From: Trissonchulus latispiculum | Lineage: Eukaryota; Nematoda; Enoplea; Enoplida; Ironidae | Length of the DNA: 64,000 nt | Assembly (NCBI GenBank): GCA_030248195.1 | Contig: JASAND010027762.1 | Span: forward strand, 1 to 64,000 | Direction: 5' to 3' | Shown here: positions 52,308 to 64,000 of the stretch, in pieces | How positions within the stretch are numbered: position 1 is the stretch's first letter | How the letters are laid out: every line of letters starts with the position of its first letter | Translations under genes and position numbers: made by a program | Notes under the pieces: model-generated | Databases searched by the model: none | What the model was told of the DNA's origin: nothing | What the model saw: only the letters and a program-made list of their open reading frames with translations

Positions 52308-53172
52308 CAGTTGCTGAGTTGAAATGATTGTTACATTATTAAATCCTAGCTGGAATTATTGCTAAGTCGCTACAGTATATACATATTTAGGGAAACCAAC
52401 TGCATTCACTTAATCAGACAGTAATGCCTGCCTACCAGACAATATTTCGTCTGCTTCGGTGGAAATGCCGGAGCAAACATCTTCAGTGAAACAAAAGAAA
52501 GCCGTGCATCAGTAACCAAGACTGAGGAAGAAACTGCATCCACAAAGCTACAAATTAACTCGTTATATGTAATGCGTATTGTACACAGTCTTATATTGTA
52601 TATAATTAATGCAGTTACCACTCCGAACCAGCAGCCGGACCAGCAGACCTTTCTGTCAATAACGAAAACTGGCGTCAGCCGGCGCCATCTATAGCATTCC
52701 CCCATGTTATCAATTTTCCGAGAGTTAAGGGGCGGCCGCCTCCGGGTGGAGCTGCCGCGGTGCACTCATCGCACAGGCAGTGATGGCCGTATCGCCAGCC
52801 TTGATAAACGCCTCGGGTAATTATAAAGACAATTATTCGGTGTCAGCCTTCACCCACAGACAAAATTAAAAAATTCAAAATTATAGCTGGCACTACTCCT
52901 AATTGAAGAACCTCCTACAGGAGTGGGGCGTATGGAAAAAACTTATACATTGCTGTGTGTACAAATGTGAAATGCGTTTCATCTGGAAACAAACAATATA
53001 AATTTTTGATTAAGAAATATTTTAGTTTTGTTCGATCGAACATTTTGTTTCCGTTTTTACCGATATTATGTTCTGAATAAAGTTATTAAATAAAAGAAGT
53101 TCATGGAAAAGTTCTATAGTTATATGTAAGAAATGAAATTGCCACTTCAGCACCTGAGACCCGAAAAATTCG
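52308..53172. other. Right flank of the Polinton, no gene accepted
   Basis: Unique-looking DNA with one 119-codon ORF (52765-52406, minus) that has no recognisable features. Treated as non-coding. Confidence 0.4.
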
Positions 53173-53245
53173 TGCCTCGGGTGGGATTCGAACCCACGAC
53201 TTTCGGATGAACGCTCCGACGCTCTACCGACTGAGCTACCGAGGC
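53173..53245 (-). tRNA. tRNA-shaped sequence, unusual anticodon loop
   Basis: 73 nt forming a perfect cloverleaf: acceptor GCCTCGG/CCGAGGC, D arm GCTC-AGTCGGTA-GAGC, anticodon stem TCGGA/TCCGA, 5-nt variable loop, T arm GTGGG-TTCGAAT-CCCAC, and A at the discriminator position. The internal A and B boxes are intact. The seven-base anticodon loop GCGTTCA lacks the universal T at position 33. By position the anticodon would be GTT (Asn), but identity is uncertain. It may be a pseudogene or the seed of a SINE. No poly-T terminator close by is obvious. Confidence 0.7.
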
Positions 53246-54423
53246 TACAGTCGCACCAAGCTAGAAGGAGTTCGTATCCAAACTGAAGTGACAATGAATT
53301 AATAATGCGTTATACAACGCGGACAAACACATGATCCAGGTAGACATATTCCAAGTAGACACTAATCCGAATTCTGATTGTTGGCTTTGCGTTTCGTTAG
53401 CTCGATACGAGTTAAAAGAAGATAAATCATTAAAATAAAGTATTAAAGTAAAACAGTAAATAAAGCATTAAAGTGCAGATTTCTAATTAGCGAACAACTA
53501 AAAACTGCAAAACTGTAAAACAAAATATTATTGTTTTCCACAAAACAATAAGCTAAACAACGAGTTTTCCGCAAGAACGACTATTGGGATTTAGAATCTA
53601 ATTTAGCGTAATAAATTACTGTCATACTCTACATTTATGTATTTGTATTCTCTCTTTAAGTTTAAAATCAAAATCTTGACATGTTGGACAATACAATAAC
53701 TCTGCCACATTAGCATAGAGAAAACGTATTTCTATGCATAAAACATTTTGGAGTAACTTAGTAGCAATTGTACTGCTTATTCAAATGGTGCATATTGATT
53801 GTTTATGCTGGACCAATTGACTGTATTAAGTTAACGAACGTAATCATGGTAGGACAGCCTAATTACAGATGCATTATTTATTTAAGCCGTTTTAGCAAAC
53901 CAGCAGGTTAGGAATAAAAACTTTTATAAGCAATGGCAAGAAATGTGAGACAAACTAAGTCACAGATCTAATTAGCCTGAGTAATCTGATATTGTAGATA
54001 TAAACATTTTTTGACTACAGCTACCTAATTCAGTATACCACAGAGGTCAATAAACCGTATCACAATGTTGCCTTAAGTTAATGATAAAGTGATGGTCGAC
54101 TAATGTTTCAAGTACGAAAACTCAACCGAAAAAGCATGGGTAGAAATGTTTTAATGCTGTGAAAAGCTGGAACAGGAAGTCGTGCTCTCCCTGTACACAG
54201 TTTCAGAAAAAGCAATTACTGTCCAATTCTATTGAAACGTTATAAAATAGGTCATGGGGGCGTCCAGAAAAAAACTAAAACGAACGATTAATATTTTAGA
54301 TCAGCAAATTTGGCCAGCTAATCTCATTGTTAGGATGATTAAGTGCTCAACTATTTTATTGTGGAAAATAAATTTACAGCAGTTATCCATTTTAAGTAGC
54401 GATTGGTGAATAATGACAATAGC
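53246..54423. other. AT-rich intergenic DNA, nothing recognised
   Basis: About 1.2 kb with no ORF of interest, no inverted ends and no RNA seen. Confidence 0.4.
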
Positions 54424-54833
54424 ACATAATGATAAGAGTACATATATGACAAGCCTAACACTCTATGCAGTGAAGGCCAAAACTATGCTATGCGCGCTAG
54501 TGCTGCCCCCCACCACGAATTGACCCCCTCTCACACCGCCCCTATATGGGTATATACATATAGTCCCAAACGGGGGTCACTCACTCGCTTAGCGTGTTTT
54601 CTACATACAAGTGTTAAGCATACACGCTTAAACCCCCTCCCCAAATTGGGCCCCTGTTAATTTCAGCGTGTAATTATGCAAAGCAGTGAGCGACCCCCGT
54701 TTGGACCACGTTCTCATATAGGGGCGGTGTGAGAGGGGGTCAATTCGTGGGGGGTCAGCCGATAGCGCGCATAGCATAGTTTTGGCCTTCACAGCATAGA
54801 ATGCTACGTTTGTCATACTCTTATCATTATGTA
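54424..54833. mobile_element. Inverted-repeat MITE
   Basis: About 410 bp with long imperfect inverted arms: ACATAATGATAAGAGTA at the left pairs with TACTCTTATCATTATGT at the right. Inner blocks GGCCAAAACTATGCTATGCG and CCCCTCTCACACCGCCCCTA also recur inverted. The unpaired centre is around 54600-54660. No coding capacity and no clear TSD. Confidence 0.65.
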
Positions 54834-55608
54834 CTGTTGATAATGATAAGTTTCTGTTGTCTGTGGCACTTGGCACTACCACTGAATGAGCCAACGCCAA
54901 AACCGATTGAATCAAACCTGTTAGGACGTACTGTGTGATTGAGCCAACCAAAATTAGGATTGAGACCCCTTTCGTTATTAGTAAAACGTATTTTATTATG
55001 GGTGTTCTATATGTTGCGTATCACTCCCATGATTGATCCATGACTCGAAATGTGAGAATGTTGGGCACAAAGGCTACTGATTGAGCCAATAATTAATTCA
55101 CGGTTGTTTACTTCCTAACACAATTAATTTAACCCATAAATTTGAAAATTTAGGTATATTTGCCAATAAAAGCTAGCTAGTTCCAAGCTTACGAGATGTC
55201 AATTCAACTTTTAACTTTCCTTCGAGCATAGAGGTGGCAATTGTTGTTGCAAGCGTTGTAAATTTGATTGATTCATTTTATTCATTGAGAAGTGCTGTTA
55301 CCGATAGGTGTAAAGCGGGGATTTGGATTTGGGAGCCCCTTAGCCAAAAACTTGAAAAGTTTGAGGTGGGGTCTAGCAAATTTGGGTGGGTGGGATCTGG
55401 CTCATAGGTGTAACGAAGACTTGGATTGGGAGGCCCACTCCCCCAAAATTTTGACAAGAGTGTGACAAGTGTGACAGACACACACCGACCAACTGAACAG
55501 CTGTGTTTTGGAGCTTTGGCAACTATAATTATAATTAGTAACTATAATTAACTATAACAACTATAATCAACTATAACTATAATTATAATTATAAGCAACA
55601 ATAATTTT
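54834..55608. other. AT-rich intergenic DNA with an (ATAATTATA)-rich patch
   Basis: No gene seen. Around 55520-55600 there is simple AT-rich sequence of the type AACTATAATTATAATT just before the LTR-like repeat. Confidence 0.4.
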
Positions 55609-55875
55609 TATTCCTGCTGGAGCAGGAATGTATAAAATGGAAACTTATATATTTTCTGTATAGTGAGTCATTTCTCTATTTAGACGCCCTATCTTCAACA
55701 CAGGTTTAGCTTAGGTGATTTTTTGCATTCATATTATGCAAATTAGGTTTGGATATCATTTAAGCAGCAAAATTGACAACTTTTGCGCAGTCTTCGACTG
55801 CCAGCAATCTACACGGTTGCAGATTTTTGAGCGCTAGTGTAGCTTCGGAGCTACACATAAGTGCAGTAGGTAAGA
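55609..55875. repeat. LTR-like direct repeat, copy 1
   Basis: About 267 bp, a direct repeat of 59500-59766 with scattered differences. It starts with the palindrome ATTCCTGCTGGAGCAGGAAT and ends near GTGTAGCTTCGGAGCTACAC. Read on the minus strand it begins TGTAGC and contains a TTAAATGATA/TTAAATAGG TATA-like site. It may be a solo LTR. Confidence 0.6.
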
Positions 55876-56242
55876 CGGTATCACAGGGGCTGGGCATCAC
55901 ATGTCCAGTCCATTCGCATGGCATGGGCAAACATTGGCCTGCTCTTCCTTATCTTTAGTCAGATCAGCGAGAAAAAATTGAGTAGCGGAATGAAAAGTCA
56001 GGAAATTTTAGCCTTAGAAATTAACGACTTTTACTAATTATTTGGGATGAAATATGTAGTTTTTTAAAGTTGTACTGCTGAATCCAGTGCCGCCACATGT
56101 CGCATTGTACTTGTTATGTTTTGTTTGCTGAAGAAAGTGTAGTGACATCTCGCCTCATAAGAAATCACAAAGATTAGTAGAATATTTTAAAAGATAACAG
56201 TAGTTTGATATCAGTGGAAGTAGAACAGTCTTTCTAACAAAG
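55876..56242. other. Spacer between LTR-like repeat and Mutator-like element
   Basis: No gene or repeat recognised. It ends at the 9-bp TSD GACAATTTT (56243-56251). Confidence 0.4.
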
Positions 56243-57066
56243 GACAATTTTACCTCACTCAACTTAGCAGCCCCAGTTGTTGAGTCAAAGCTAAAACTAA
56301 TTGGGACAGTTACCTTGGGTTGAAATACAAATGAGACACTTGCTAATTTAATTGAGACAACTCTTAATTATGTGCAAATTATAATAAAACATTGGGACTG
56401 CCAATTAGAGGTATGCAGTCCCAGTTTTGAGTCACAAGTTTTTACCTCGCCAGTGAATACCTACAAGATGCCGGGAAATGAGCCACTCCCTTAAAATATT
56501 TGTTATCCTGCGATGTATTAAAAATGCTATTCAATTTTAAAATTTTCATTTTTCGAATAAATATTTATTAGCTATGGTCTGGCTTCACATGAAGGCTGGA
56601 AGGGGACCGATCAAATTCTAGTCTTTTTTAACTTCAGGTTAACGGAGATTTGGATTGTTTTGAAAGGCATTTAAACGAATGACCATTTTTGGCAAAATTT
56701 AGCTAACTTTTTGACCCCAAAAAGTGCTGGGGGGGGGGTGCGTGGGGTAACCAAAAGTGGGAGGAGGGATAGTCAAAAAATCTGGGAGGGGGTAAAGTCG
56801 AAAATTTTGGGGGTGGGGGTACACCCCCAACCCCCACCCCCTCCCTGGTGAACCTATGTTTGATAGAACGGCTTCTCTGGGTTTGTCGTAATTAGCAAAT
56901 TTAAGGAGGGGGAATAAAAGAGGGGGCGCCTCGCTTCACGAACCAAATCTTCGTTAAATAAATTGTTTTTGACTTAATCGAGTCGGCCCATGCCAATTAT
57001 ACGACAGGATATCTGTTTCGTTATATACTCCCATCTTCTCGGAATGCGGATGAGGCTCCATATAAT

Positions 57067-57182
<116 letters not shown>

Positions 57183-58800
57183 TTTTTTGCGCATTGCGCC
57201 AATTATATAATTTCGATTGCATGTGCTTTCTTTTGGATTTGCTCAAATTCGATTTAATTATTTGAGCTTTTCTAAATTGTGTACATGATAATGAATTTGA
57301 GCATATACCTGACTCCTGCACTTTTTACATATATACATGAATATGGAATCGTCGGAAGTTGTCAACATTTAGCCTGTGGTTATGTGACTTGCTGTTTGTT
57401 ATATATTAGATGTTCTATAGGCACAGAACTGATCAGATAAACTGTAGTTGGGGTGGGGGGGTGCGGTGTTTCTGTATTAAAAACTACTGAAAGCCAGGAA
57501 GAATCTTTGGTAATTGTAGTAAGCTTGGAAAACGTAGCAAAACTTTCCTAACTTTTTGTTTACACCCTCCCCTTCCACGAATATTTTAGGAGTCAACCAG
57601 CAAATTATCAACATTTACCTCCCCCGGCCACAGGGTTGGGAGTCTCGATCGCTCTCGCCCAAAAGCCGAGACTTGGCCAGTCTCGGTCTCGGTCGCGGTC
57701 CGAGGCAGGTATTTTTTAAAAACATAAAATTTCACAGAAAATTTTAAATCAATGTAGTGAAAATTAACAAAAGAGGCGCGGAAACCGTGTGTTTATGTGC
57801 TAAAATCCCTAATGCAAGTATGAGGACCAACAAAGTTTCATGTGTCAAAACTTCTCCGTTAACGGCTGCGCGTTCAGAAATCTATTGAAAACGGTTTCGT
57901 ACCAAAATAAAAGTACATCGTGTCGAAGAAAAACGACAGGACTAAAAATCCTCCTTTTCAAAATAAATGTCATTATGACAACATATATTGCGATACAGAT
58001 AATCATAGAACAGTTTACGACGTTTCTTACAAATTGCTCAGGACAGCCAATGTTCTCCATGACTACGTATATACTCCGTAATTACAAAGTATTTCTGTAT
58101 ATATACTATATGTACTTAAAGAGTTAACACCAGATTTAATTTTTTAGTTTTACGATGCCATATAATAATTCAAGTATCAATTAGACGGCAGAATTGGAAT
58201 ATCGGACAGATACCGCTTTTAGCAATTGTTGCCGACTTGGGATTTCCGCTTTCACCTTCTAGCTTTAAATTTAACTAATATTGATTTAAAACGTAAGTAA
58301 AAAATCGTCAGCTATAACTCGCTCATCGTCATAACTTGTCACAATCGTCACACAAATAAAAATGCATTACTGTTCAGAATTTGTTTCGAATAAAGGTTAT
58401 AGCCACCAAAATTTCTAAGCGCAATAATATCTATACACATATACAAGACATACCCAGCTGCAGCATCTTGACTCGACAACTTTCAGAAGCTCCACATCCA
58501 TCAATAACATACTTCTTTTTTGCATGTTACACTGCAATGTAGGTAATTTGGATTTGCTCAAATATATAAACTCAATTCGAGCAAGTCCAATAAAACATAC
58601 ACGCAGTCAGTTCGCAGAGTTACGTAACCAGGTAAAACATAAAATCGGTTTTGTCGCAAGGGCCGGACGGATCTAACGACTGATCCAAAAAGCACTGGTG
58701 CAACGGAAATTCGGAGCAATTTCGGTTAAACACCGTTTTGATGTAAAAGCCGAGTGACGAGTCGCCTCCAAAAAACAATCCAAATCTGCGAAGTTAGAAT

Positions 58801-59031
58801 CATAGGTGTGGCTGGGCAAAAAGTCTGGAGTGGGGTGCGTGGGGTTCGGCTCGAGAAGGGGGGGGCGGCCCAGAGAGCGGTGAGCGAGTATCCGAAAATT
58901 ACTAAAAACTCTAAATTTGCTATTTTTCGTCAAAAACTTGGGGGGTAGCAAAATCTGAAAATCTAGGGGGCGGGGGAGGGTCTCCAAATTTTGCCGTTTT
59001 GGTGGGGGGGTCCTCCCCAAACACACCTATG
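58801..59031. mobile_element. Small MITE with CATAGGTGTG inverted ends
   Basis: 231 bp beginning CATAGGTGTG and ending CACACCTATG, with G-rich interior runs. It is nested in the Mutator-like element. Related CATAGGTGTA phrases with similar G-rich neighbours occur around 55400. Confidence 0.55.
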
Positions 59032-59499
59032 GTTAGAACTTAGAAAAGGATAGCACTAGATGTGTTCGGCCCCCTTCCAGCCTCAAATCATGTAAAGCCA
59101 GACCATAGCTAATAAATGTTTTTTTCGAAAGATCAAAATTCTAAAATTGAAAACAATTTTTTGAACACATCGCAGGATAACAGATCGTTTAAGGGAGTGG
59201 CTCATTTTCCGGCATCTTGTAGGTATTCACTGGCGAGGTAAATACGTATGACTCAAAACTGGGACTGCATACCTCTAATTAGCAGTCCCAATGCTTTATT
59301 CAAATTTGCACATAATTAAAAGGTGTCTCAATTAAATTAGCAGGTGTCTCATTTGTATTTCAACCCAAAGTGACTGTCTCAATTGGTTTTAGCTTTGACT
59401 CAACAAGTAGGGCTGCCAAGTTGAGGGAGGTGACAATTTTCGTAATTGAATAATTAACAGGTCTAAACAGGAATACTGCCCCTTTTGGGACCAACTTGC

Positions 59500-59766
59500 T
59501 ATTCCTGCTGGAGCAGGAATGTATAAAACGGAAACTATTATGTTCAGTGCATAGTGACTAGTGAGCCATTTCTCCATTTAGAAGCCCTATCTTCAACACA
59601 GGGCTAGCTTAGGTAATTTTTTCATTCAGATTATGCAAATTAGGTTTGGGTCCTATTTAAGCAGAGCAAGTGACGGCCTCCACGCAGTCTTCAACTGTCA
59701 GCAATCTAAATGGTTGCAGACTTTTGAGCATCAGTGTAGCTTGAGAGCTACACTTAGGTGCGTTAG
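59500..59766. repeat. LTR-like direct repeat, copy 2, next to gypsy integrase relic
   Basis: Same sequence as 55609-55875. It lies immediately downstream (minus strand) of the integrase relic at 59731-60937, where the 3' LTR of that element is expected. Confidence 0.6.
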
Positions 59767-60937
59767 GGTTAAGTGATAAGTCACTACTTGCGCTGAACAT
59801 GACAAGTTGCATAGATTGCATAGGCAGTCGCCGTTGACGACATGAACGTCGCAGCAGCTGCTGATTCCGTAAACGAGGATTGAACGGTTCCGGAGGCGGG
59901 TTGAAACCCCAGCCACTAGACGGGAAGGTACGGTTAGCCACGACCGACTTGGTTCAGATTGTGAAGGGTCCTCTTTGGAAGAATCAAGAACAAGGATCTG
60001 ATCGACGTGACGGCACCAGATTAGATCTTTCACTTTTACTCGATAGCTGACAGGCCCAGTACGTTGCAAAATAGAACCCTGTGAGCACCTAGGCTTGTTC
60101 CCCCTGTAATCTTTTACCCATACCCTTTGACACGGTTCAAACAGTCTAGCACTTGTCAAAGGACCAGTTTTTTTCAGGACGTTTCGAAGGAGGGCAAACC
60201 AATGACAATCGGGTACGAAGCCCCGTGCTGAACATACGCTTGGCAGGAGAGCCAACGGACTGTGAAAAGGGAGTTGAGCGGTACCCACGGAGGAAGTTGG
60301 ACGGCTTTCTGTTTAGATTACTACACTTGAGCTTGCTGAAACTTCTTTTAAATGTTTTGACTAAACGTTCTGCGACCCCATTGGTTCTAGTGTGATAAGG
60401 AGCCGAGAATATTTGAAGGATGCCACAAGACTGCATGTATTCTGTGAAGACATGGGAATTGCATGGAAGACCGTTATCGGTCACCACTTCTTCGGGAAGA
60501 CCGAATCGAGCAAAGGGGCATAGCGTCGCCACGGTCGTCTCAGCTGATATCGACCGCCTAGGGCACCTGGCCATTTGGTATGGCTGTCAACGAGAATCAG
60601 CCATTTTGTTCCATAAAAGGGGCCTGTGAACCATAAAAGAGGCCTCCAGGGCTAACGTGGGTCATACCAAGGAATGACTGGAGCAGTAGACTGGTTGGGT
60701 CTTTGTTACTGTCATCTGGAACAAGAAGCAGCAAACGACTCTATGTTTTTATTAATACCCGGCCATTGCGTGTAGTTCTTGTAGAAGAGTACTTCTGAGT
60801 GATTGTGGAGCAATCACCCTTACACCATTGAGCAGGCAATTCTGTACGATGCAGAGCTTTTGTCGGCAGCGATAGTAGGGTTTCAGCTCGTTCTTTATTC
60901 CAGCTTCCTTGTTAGGCCATCCCGTCTCTTGTTCCAC
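59731..60937 (-). pseudogene. Ty3/gypsy integrase relic
   Basis: Minus-strand pieces of one integrase. 60937-60752 has the region before the core (ELKPYYRCRQKLCIVQNCLL, ending LRSTLLQELH). Around 60620 the first Asp is readable (LILVDSHTKWPG). 60574-60146 has EEVVTDNGLPCNSHVFTEYM (second Asp) and YHTRTNGVAERLVKTFKRSF (Glu). 60288-59731 is the C-terminal domain (ARLFEPCQRVWVKDYRG, RTGPVSYRVKVKDLIWCRHV). Frames shift between pieces, and no RT is present upstream, so it is a dead fragment. The LTR-like repeat 59500-59766 follows directly. Confidence 0.8.
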
Positions 60938-62935
60938 AACGAACTTCGTGAGACTGGAACGTGAATCTCGTGCCTTTTCTAGGATAATTTACTTTCCGTG
61001 GTTGACACATGTTTTCCTCTTTTGTAGCGATAAATTATTGACTATATTTTCTAAATTCTTGCTGTTTCCTTGGTTTTGCCGGAGGGTACTCGGAGAAATG
61101 TTTAATCTTTTATTACTCATTTCACCTTACTCTTACTCTCTTACCTATTTTCAAATTTATGCAGCGTGACAAATTAGCATGTTATTCAATGGAATGAACT
61201 AATATAATTTCTAAGTGCACCAATTGTCCAAACTTAAATTAACGTTTCGAATGAAACAAACAGTTCTGAAATTTTTTTAAATTGCGACATTGCACTTTCA
61301 GTTCGTAATATGAACTTTCACAATCCCAAATCTAATTCAGTTTTACATCATAATAAACGGCAGGAGCTGACAGAGTAGGATAGTGTTTAGTTTCAGTTGA
61401 GCAGTTGCGTTGACTAGAGCGAATGTTCTCTTATCTATCATACTTTTAATCTTTTGAACTTGAAATCATTGTTTAAATCAACACAAGAATTATGTGCCTT
61501 GAAGTTTAATGTCACATTTTCTAGTATTGCCTGCCTAGTATTTCTTGCAGTTCACATTTTCTATTATGAAGTTTCAGTGAATGCGTACTTAAGACCTGAT
61601 TGGCAACATTTTAAATCTCAAAAGTTCATTCGCTGTATGGCGTAATTAATTTCTTGACTTTAATCTTAAGAAAAATGCTGACTGTACAAAAGAAACAATT
61701 AATTAGTATGTATTGAAAACAGGATTCTCACATTAAGTTGTGACTTCCAAGTGGGAGTAAACTATACTATAAAATTCTGATACAGCTCTAAACAGGGAGC
61801 TCACAGTTTGGTTGGCAGTCAGAACAGTCTGGTCTGTATCGTTGATAGATACCTAAACAGATACAGACGGCTCCTTAAGAAACAGTTTACCTTCTTTGGA
61901 GCACATTGGCTTTGTTTATTTTTTATTTGGTGAACTGACGGCTCTCTCATTCCAGTTTTTGAACATGGGTATATAATCATATACTGCATTGTTTAAATTT
62001 CAGATTGTGGTTAACAGAATAGTAGCTTGTTTATTCTAATAAAATTTGTAAGGCTTTATACTTGGCGTCGCGAGCAGGATACGAAAGCATTATTCTTTTG
62101 TATCATTGATCTTGATACTTATACTGCTGATTCTGACCACATTTCAAACGACGACAGCCAATCGGAATCGTCAGTCCAAACAAAACAACCTACGATCAAC
62201 TTCAAACGTTAGCCTCATCCTTTCAGCCCAGAATACTTGTGTCTGCCTGGCAGTGCAGCTCAAGCCTCTGCTGTTTCCTTTGAACAGCCGTCTCCGAATT
62301 TGAACCGCTCCACAGGACTCCTGGATTATATTGACAACGCTTCTGGCCGACTTGTCAGATCCCCAAATAACTGCATAAGAGGGCCAAAATTCGACCGTCA
62401 AATTCAAATTCCCTTCTCTCCAGCATGATGAAACCAATACTTGACATGGTCCTGCGTGAACTTTGCCTCAGTTGCCCCTTGGAAATTAGAAAAGCCCTTC
62501 CGCGATCTGTCACCTCTGTCCAACTTCAGGCGCCGTCCCCTCAAAGGAGATAGCAACTGAAATGGGAACGTGACTTTAGTAACCATATTTACAGTTTTAT
62601 GAACGCCGCCCCAGCCCCAGTGATCTTGAACACTTCCGCCACTGTAGTCCGGGTTTCCCGATTGGAACTTGGAGGTAACTCTGCACAGCGATCGGCTTAT
62701 TCCCGTCTCACCCGGGTGTTCAGCCCCACGAGCTACGCTGCCGTTCTCCTCCTTCCCGGATCTGACGACATCGAGCGTACGAAACACTGGGGTAAACTGC
62801 TGGAACGGTGCGAAAACGGACCTGGTTGTTCGACGGTATCGGGTACTTGTATTGACTTTGGTGGATGACGCCCAGTCTGTCTTACACACAGTCCCCAGCA
62901 GTTTTCCCCAGTGCACGATTATACCACTCCGACCA
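60938..62935. other. About 2 kb without an assigned gene
   Basis: AT-rich DNA, then a more balanced stretch after 62050 with overlapping ORFs on both strands (for example 62404-62949 minus, 62237-62428 plus). None shows a domain I recognise. A phrase TTGGCGTCGCGAGCAGGAT at about 62062 resembles the start of an LTR-element leader with a TGG-type PBS, preceded by AATAAAATTT, but no partner LTR is in the window. Confidence 0.35.
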
Positions 62936-63480
62936 GGGGCCAATTGCATAAAAATCTACTAGTTGCGGATTCCGCAACTAGTAGATGCTAGTCCGCGAAT
63001 TCCGCAATGCCAGTGTTGCATAAAGCGAAAGTGCGGAATCCGCAACTAGCAATACTAGTGCGGGTCAAGTTACTTACTAATTGCTAGTTGCTAGTAGCAC
63101 TAGAAGCTAGTCTGAGCAGAATAAAATCTAGTAGTGCTACGCTAGGAATCTACTAGTGCTAGTAAAATCGTCGAGTAAAATTTCACTTGACGATTGTCAG
63201 TGAAATCTATGATAACTTCTCGAAAACATAACATTTTTCGATGAAACTTTAAGAATAGCTTCAGTTATCGATTTTCAAGCCACCCTGAAAAATTGTGAAA
63301 TTTGGTTGATATTATCAACATAATGATTTTTTGAAGATTTATGGTTAATTCACTGCTTTTTCCTCACTCGCAATGCAAAACTCTTACTAGGATTGCGAGT
63401 CCGTCAAGTCCAGCAGCTTGCTTAGCTAATTTCGTCTAGACACAGGAAAAGTTTAATGCAACACTTGAGATCCGCACTGG
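62936..63480. mobile_element. MITE related to the palindrome-apex MITE
   Basis: It starts GGGCCAATTGCATAAAA, has dense CTAGTAG/GCGGAATTCCGC palindromes, shares CTTAGCTAATTTCGTC with 11889-12437, and ends near GTTTAATGCAAC. The TGCATAAA/TTTAATGCA ends correspond to CCATAAAA/TTTTATGG of the apex elements. Non-coding. Confidence 0.55.
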
Positions 63481-63486
63481 TAACTA

Positions 63487-64000
63487 AAGTCTGACCAAAA
63501 AATCTTGGAACCAAAAAGTGAGCGGCTGTCCTGAGTATACCATTTGAAGGTAGCCTATATAAAGTATATATTTTTAAAATCCTCAGGAACCCGAGATTTC
63601 GAAAATCCGGAAAAATTAGAAATTCTGGATTTCGTTCACATCAAATTTAAAATTTCATTTTTTCGCCAATTTTTATCGCAATCAAAATTTGGTTTTAACA
63701 GTCGAATAGAACATTTTTTGGTTTAAGAAGCTTTTCACAAAAATGAACCCAATTTCCGAGATTCCGGGTTTCAAAATTACCGGATAACTTTCCTCCAATA
63801 CCTACAAGATGGGTATCATTCGAATGCACTTAGCGGACTGAACAACCTTTGTAATAGAATGAACTCGTGAAAATGCACTCAATTTCCGGAATTCGCGAAA
63901 ACCGTATTTTCAGTATTTAAAAAATTTTCCCCAATACCCACAATATGGGTATCATTCGAAAACTCTGGATGAACTGAACAAATCTTGTAATAGAACCAAT
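63487..64000. mobile_element. Second copy of the AAGTCTGACC fold-back family, cut by the window edge
   Basis: It aligns with the first ~510 bp of 50780-51945, starting TAAAGTCTGACCAAAA, with point differences throughout. The inverted partner arm must lie beyond 64000. Confidence 0.75.

Noticed and set aside
52406..52765. 119-codon ORF right of the Polinton
   Set aside because: No domain and no homologous pattern, and its ends lack gene signals.
62404..62949. 181-codon minus-strand ORF as a gene
   Set aside because: No recognisable domain, it overlaps open frames on the other strand, and it starts inside a MITE.

Overview
The window looks like repeat-rich nuclear DNA of an invertebrate, most likely an arthropod or another protostome. 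The evidence is an intron-containing ionotropic-receptor (IR) gene, a Polinton/Maverick whose integrase has a C-terminal chromodomain, a Penelope-like element with a C-terminal GIY-YIG nuclease, a tRNA-derived SINE, and many long-inverted-repeat DNA elements. I cannot name the species.

Region 1 (1-25532) is a giant inverted repeat. Bases 1-12546 pair with 25532-13219 around a loop of about 0.67 kb. Base 1 already pairs, so the left arm probably continues outside the window. Each arm carries one IR gene (intact on the minus strand at 21719-25056, frameshifted on the plus strand at 484-3806), one LTR retroelement (4421-10425 and 15134-21106), one copy of a repeat I call R1, and MITE-like sequence at the apex. 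Only the left arm has a readable Ty3/gypsy integrase relic. The LTR element has LTRs, a 4-bp TSD, a PBS, a PPT and a Pro/Gln/Asn-rich Gag-like region. I see no reverse transcriptase in it, but it encodes a NADAR (YbiA-like, NAD/ADP-ribose N-glycosidase superfamily) domain. I regard that as the most unusual thing here. The arms disagree most near the apex, where purine-rich tracts replace real sequence on one side, so a fold-back sequencing or assembly artefact must be excluded.

Region 2 (26115-52307) is one complete but decayed Polinton/Maverick, 26181 bp long. It has 190-bp TIRs starting AGTAGT and a perfect 6-bp TSD (CCTGCC). Its genes are a spliced accessory gene, a PC4-like ORF, adenain-type protease, major capsid protein, a small basic protein, penton, integrase, two small Polinton-type proteins, packaging ATPase, an unnamed 398-aa ORF, a C2H2 ORF with protein-primed PolB, and a small possibly RNase H-like gene. 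Several are frameshifted or carry stops. About 10 kb of its length is later insertions: a TIR element containing two inverted Penelope-like copies (27976-33600), a fold-back element built of palindromic repeats (33602-34705), a 2.2-kb composite element in the integrase (40452-42667), a 180-bp element in PolB (48404-48583) and a TA-flanked fold-back element (50780-51945). Without them the element is about 16 kb, the normal Polinton size.

Region 3 (52308-64000) has few genes. It holds a tRNA-shaped sequence (53173-53245), a small inverted-repeat MITE, a 3.2-kb Mutator-like non-autonomous element with a 9-bp TSD, a Ty3/gypsy integrase relic next to an LTR-like repeat, a MITE related to the one at the palindrome apex, and a second copy of the 50.8-kb fold-back family that runs off the end of the window.
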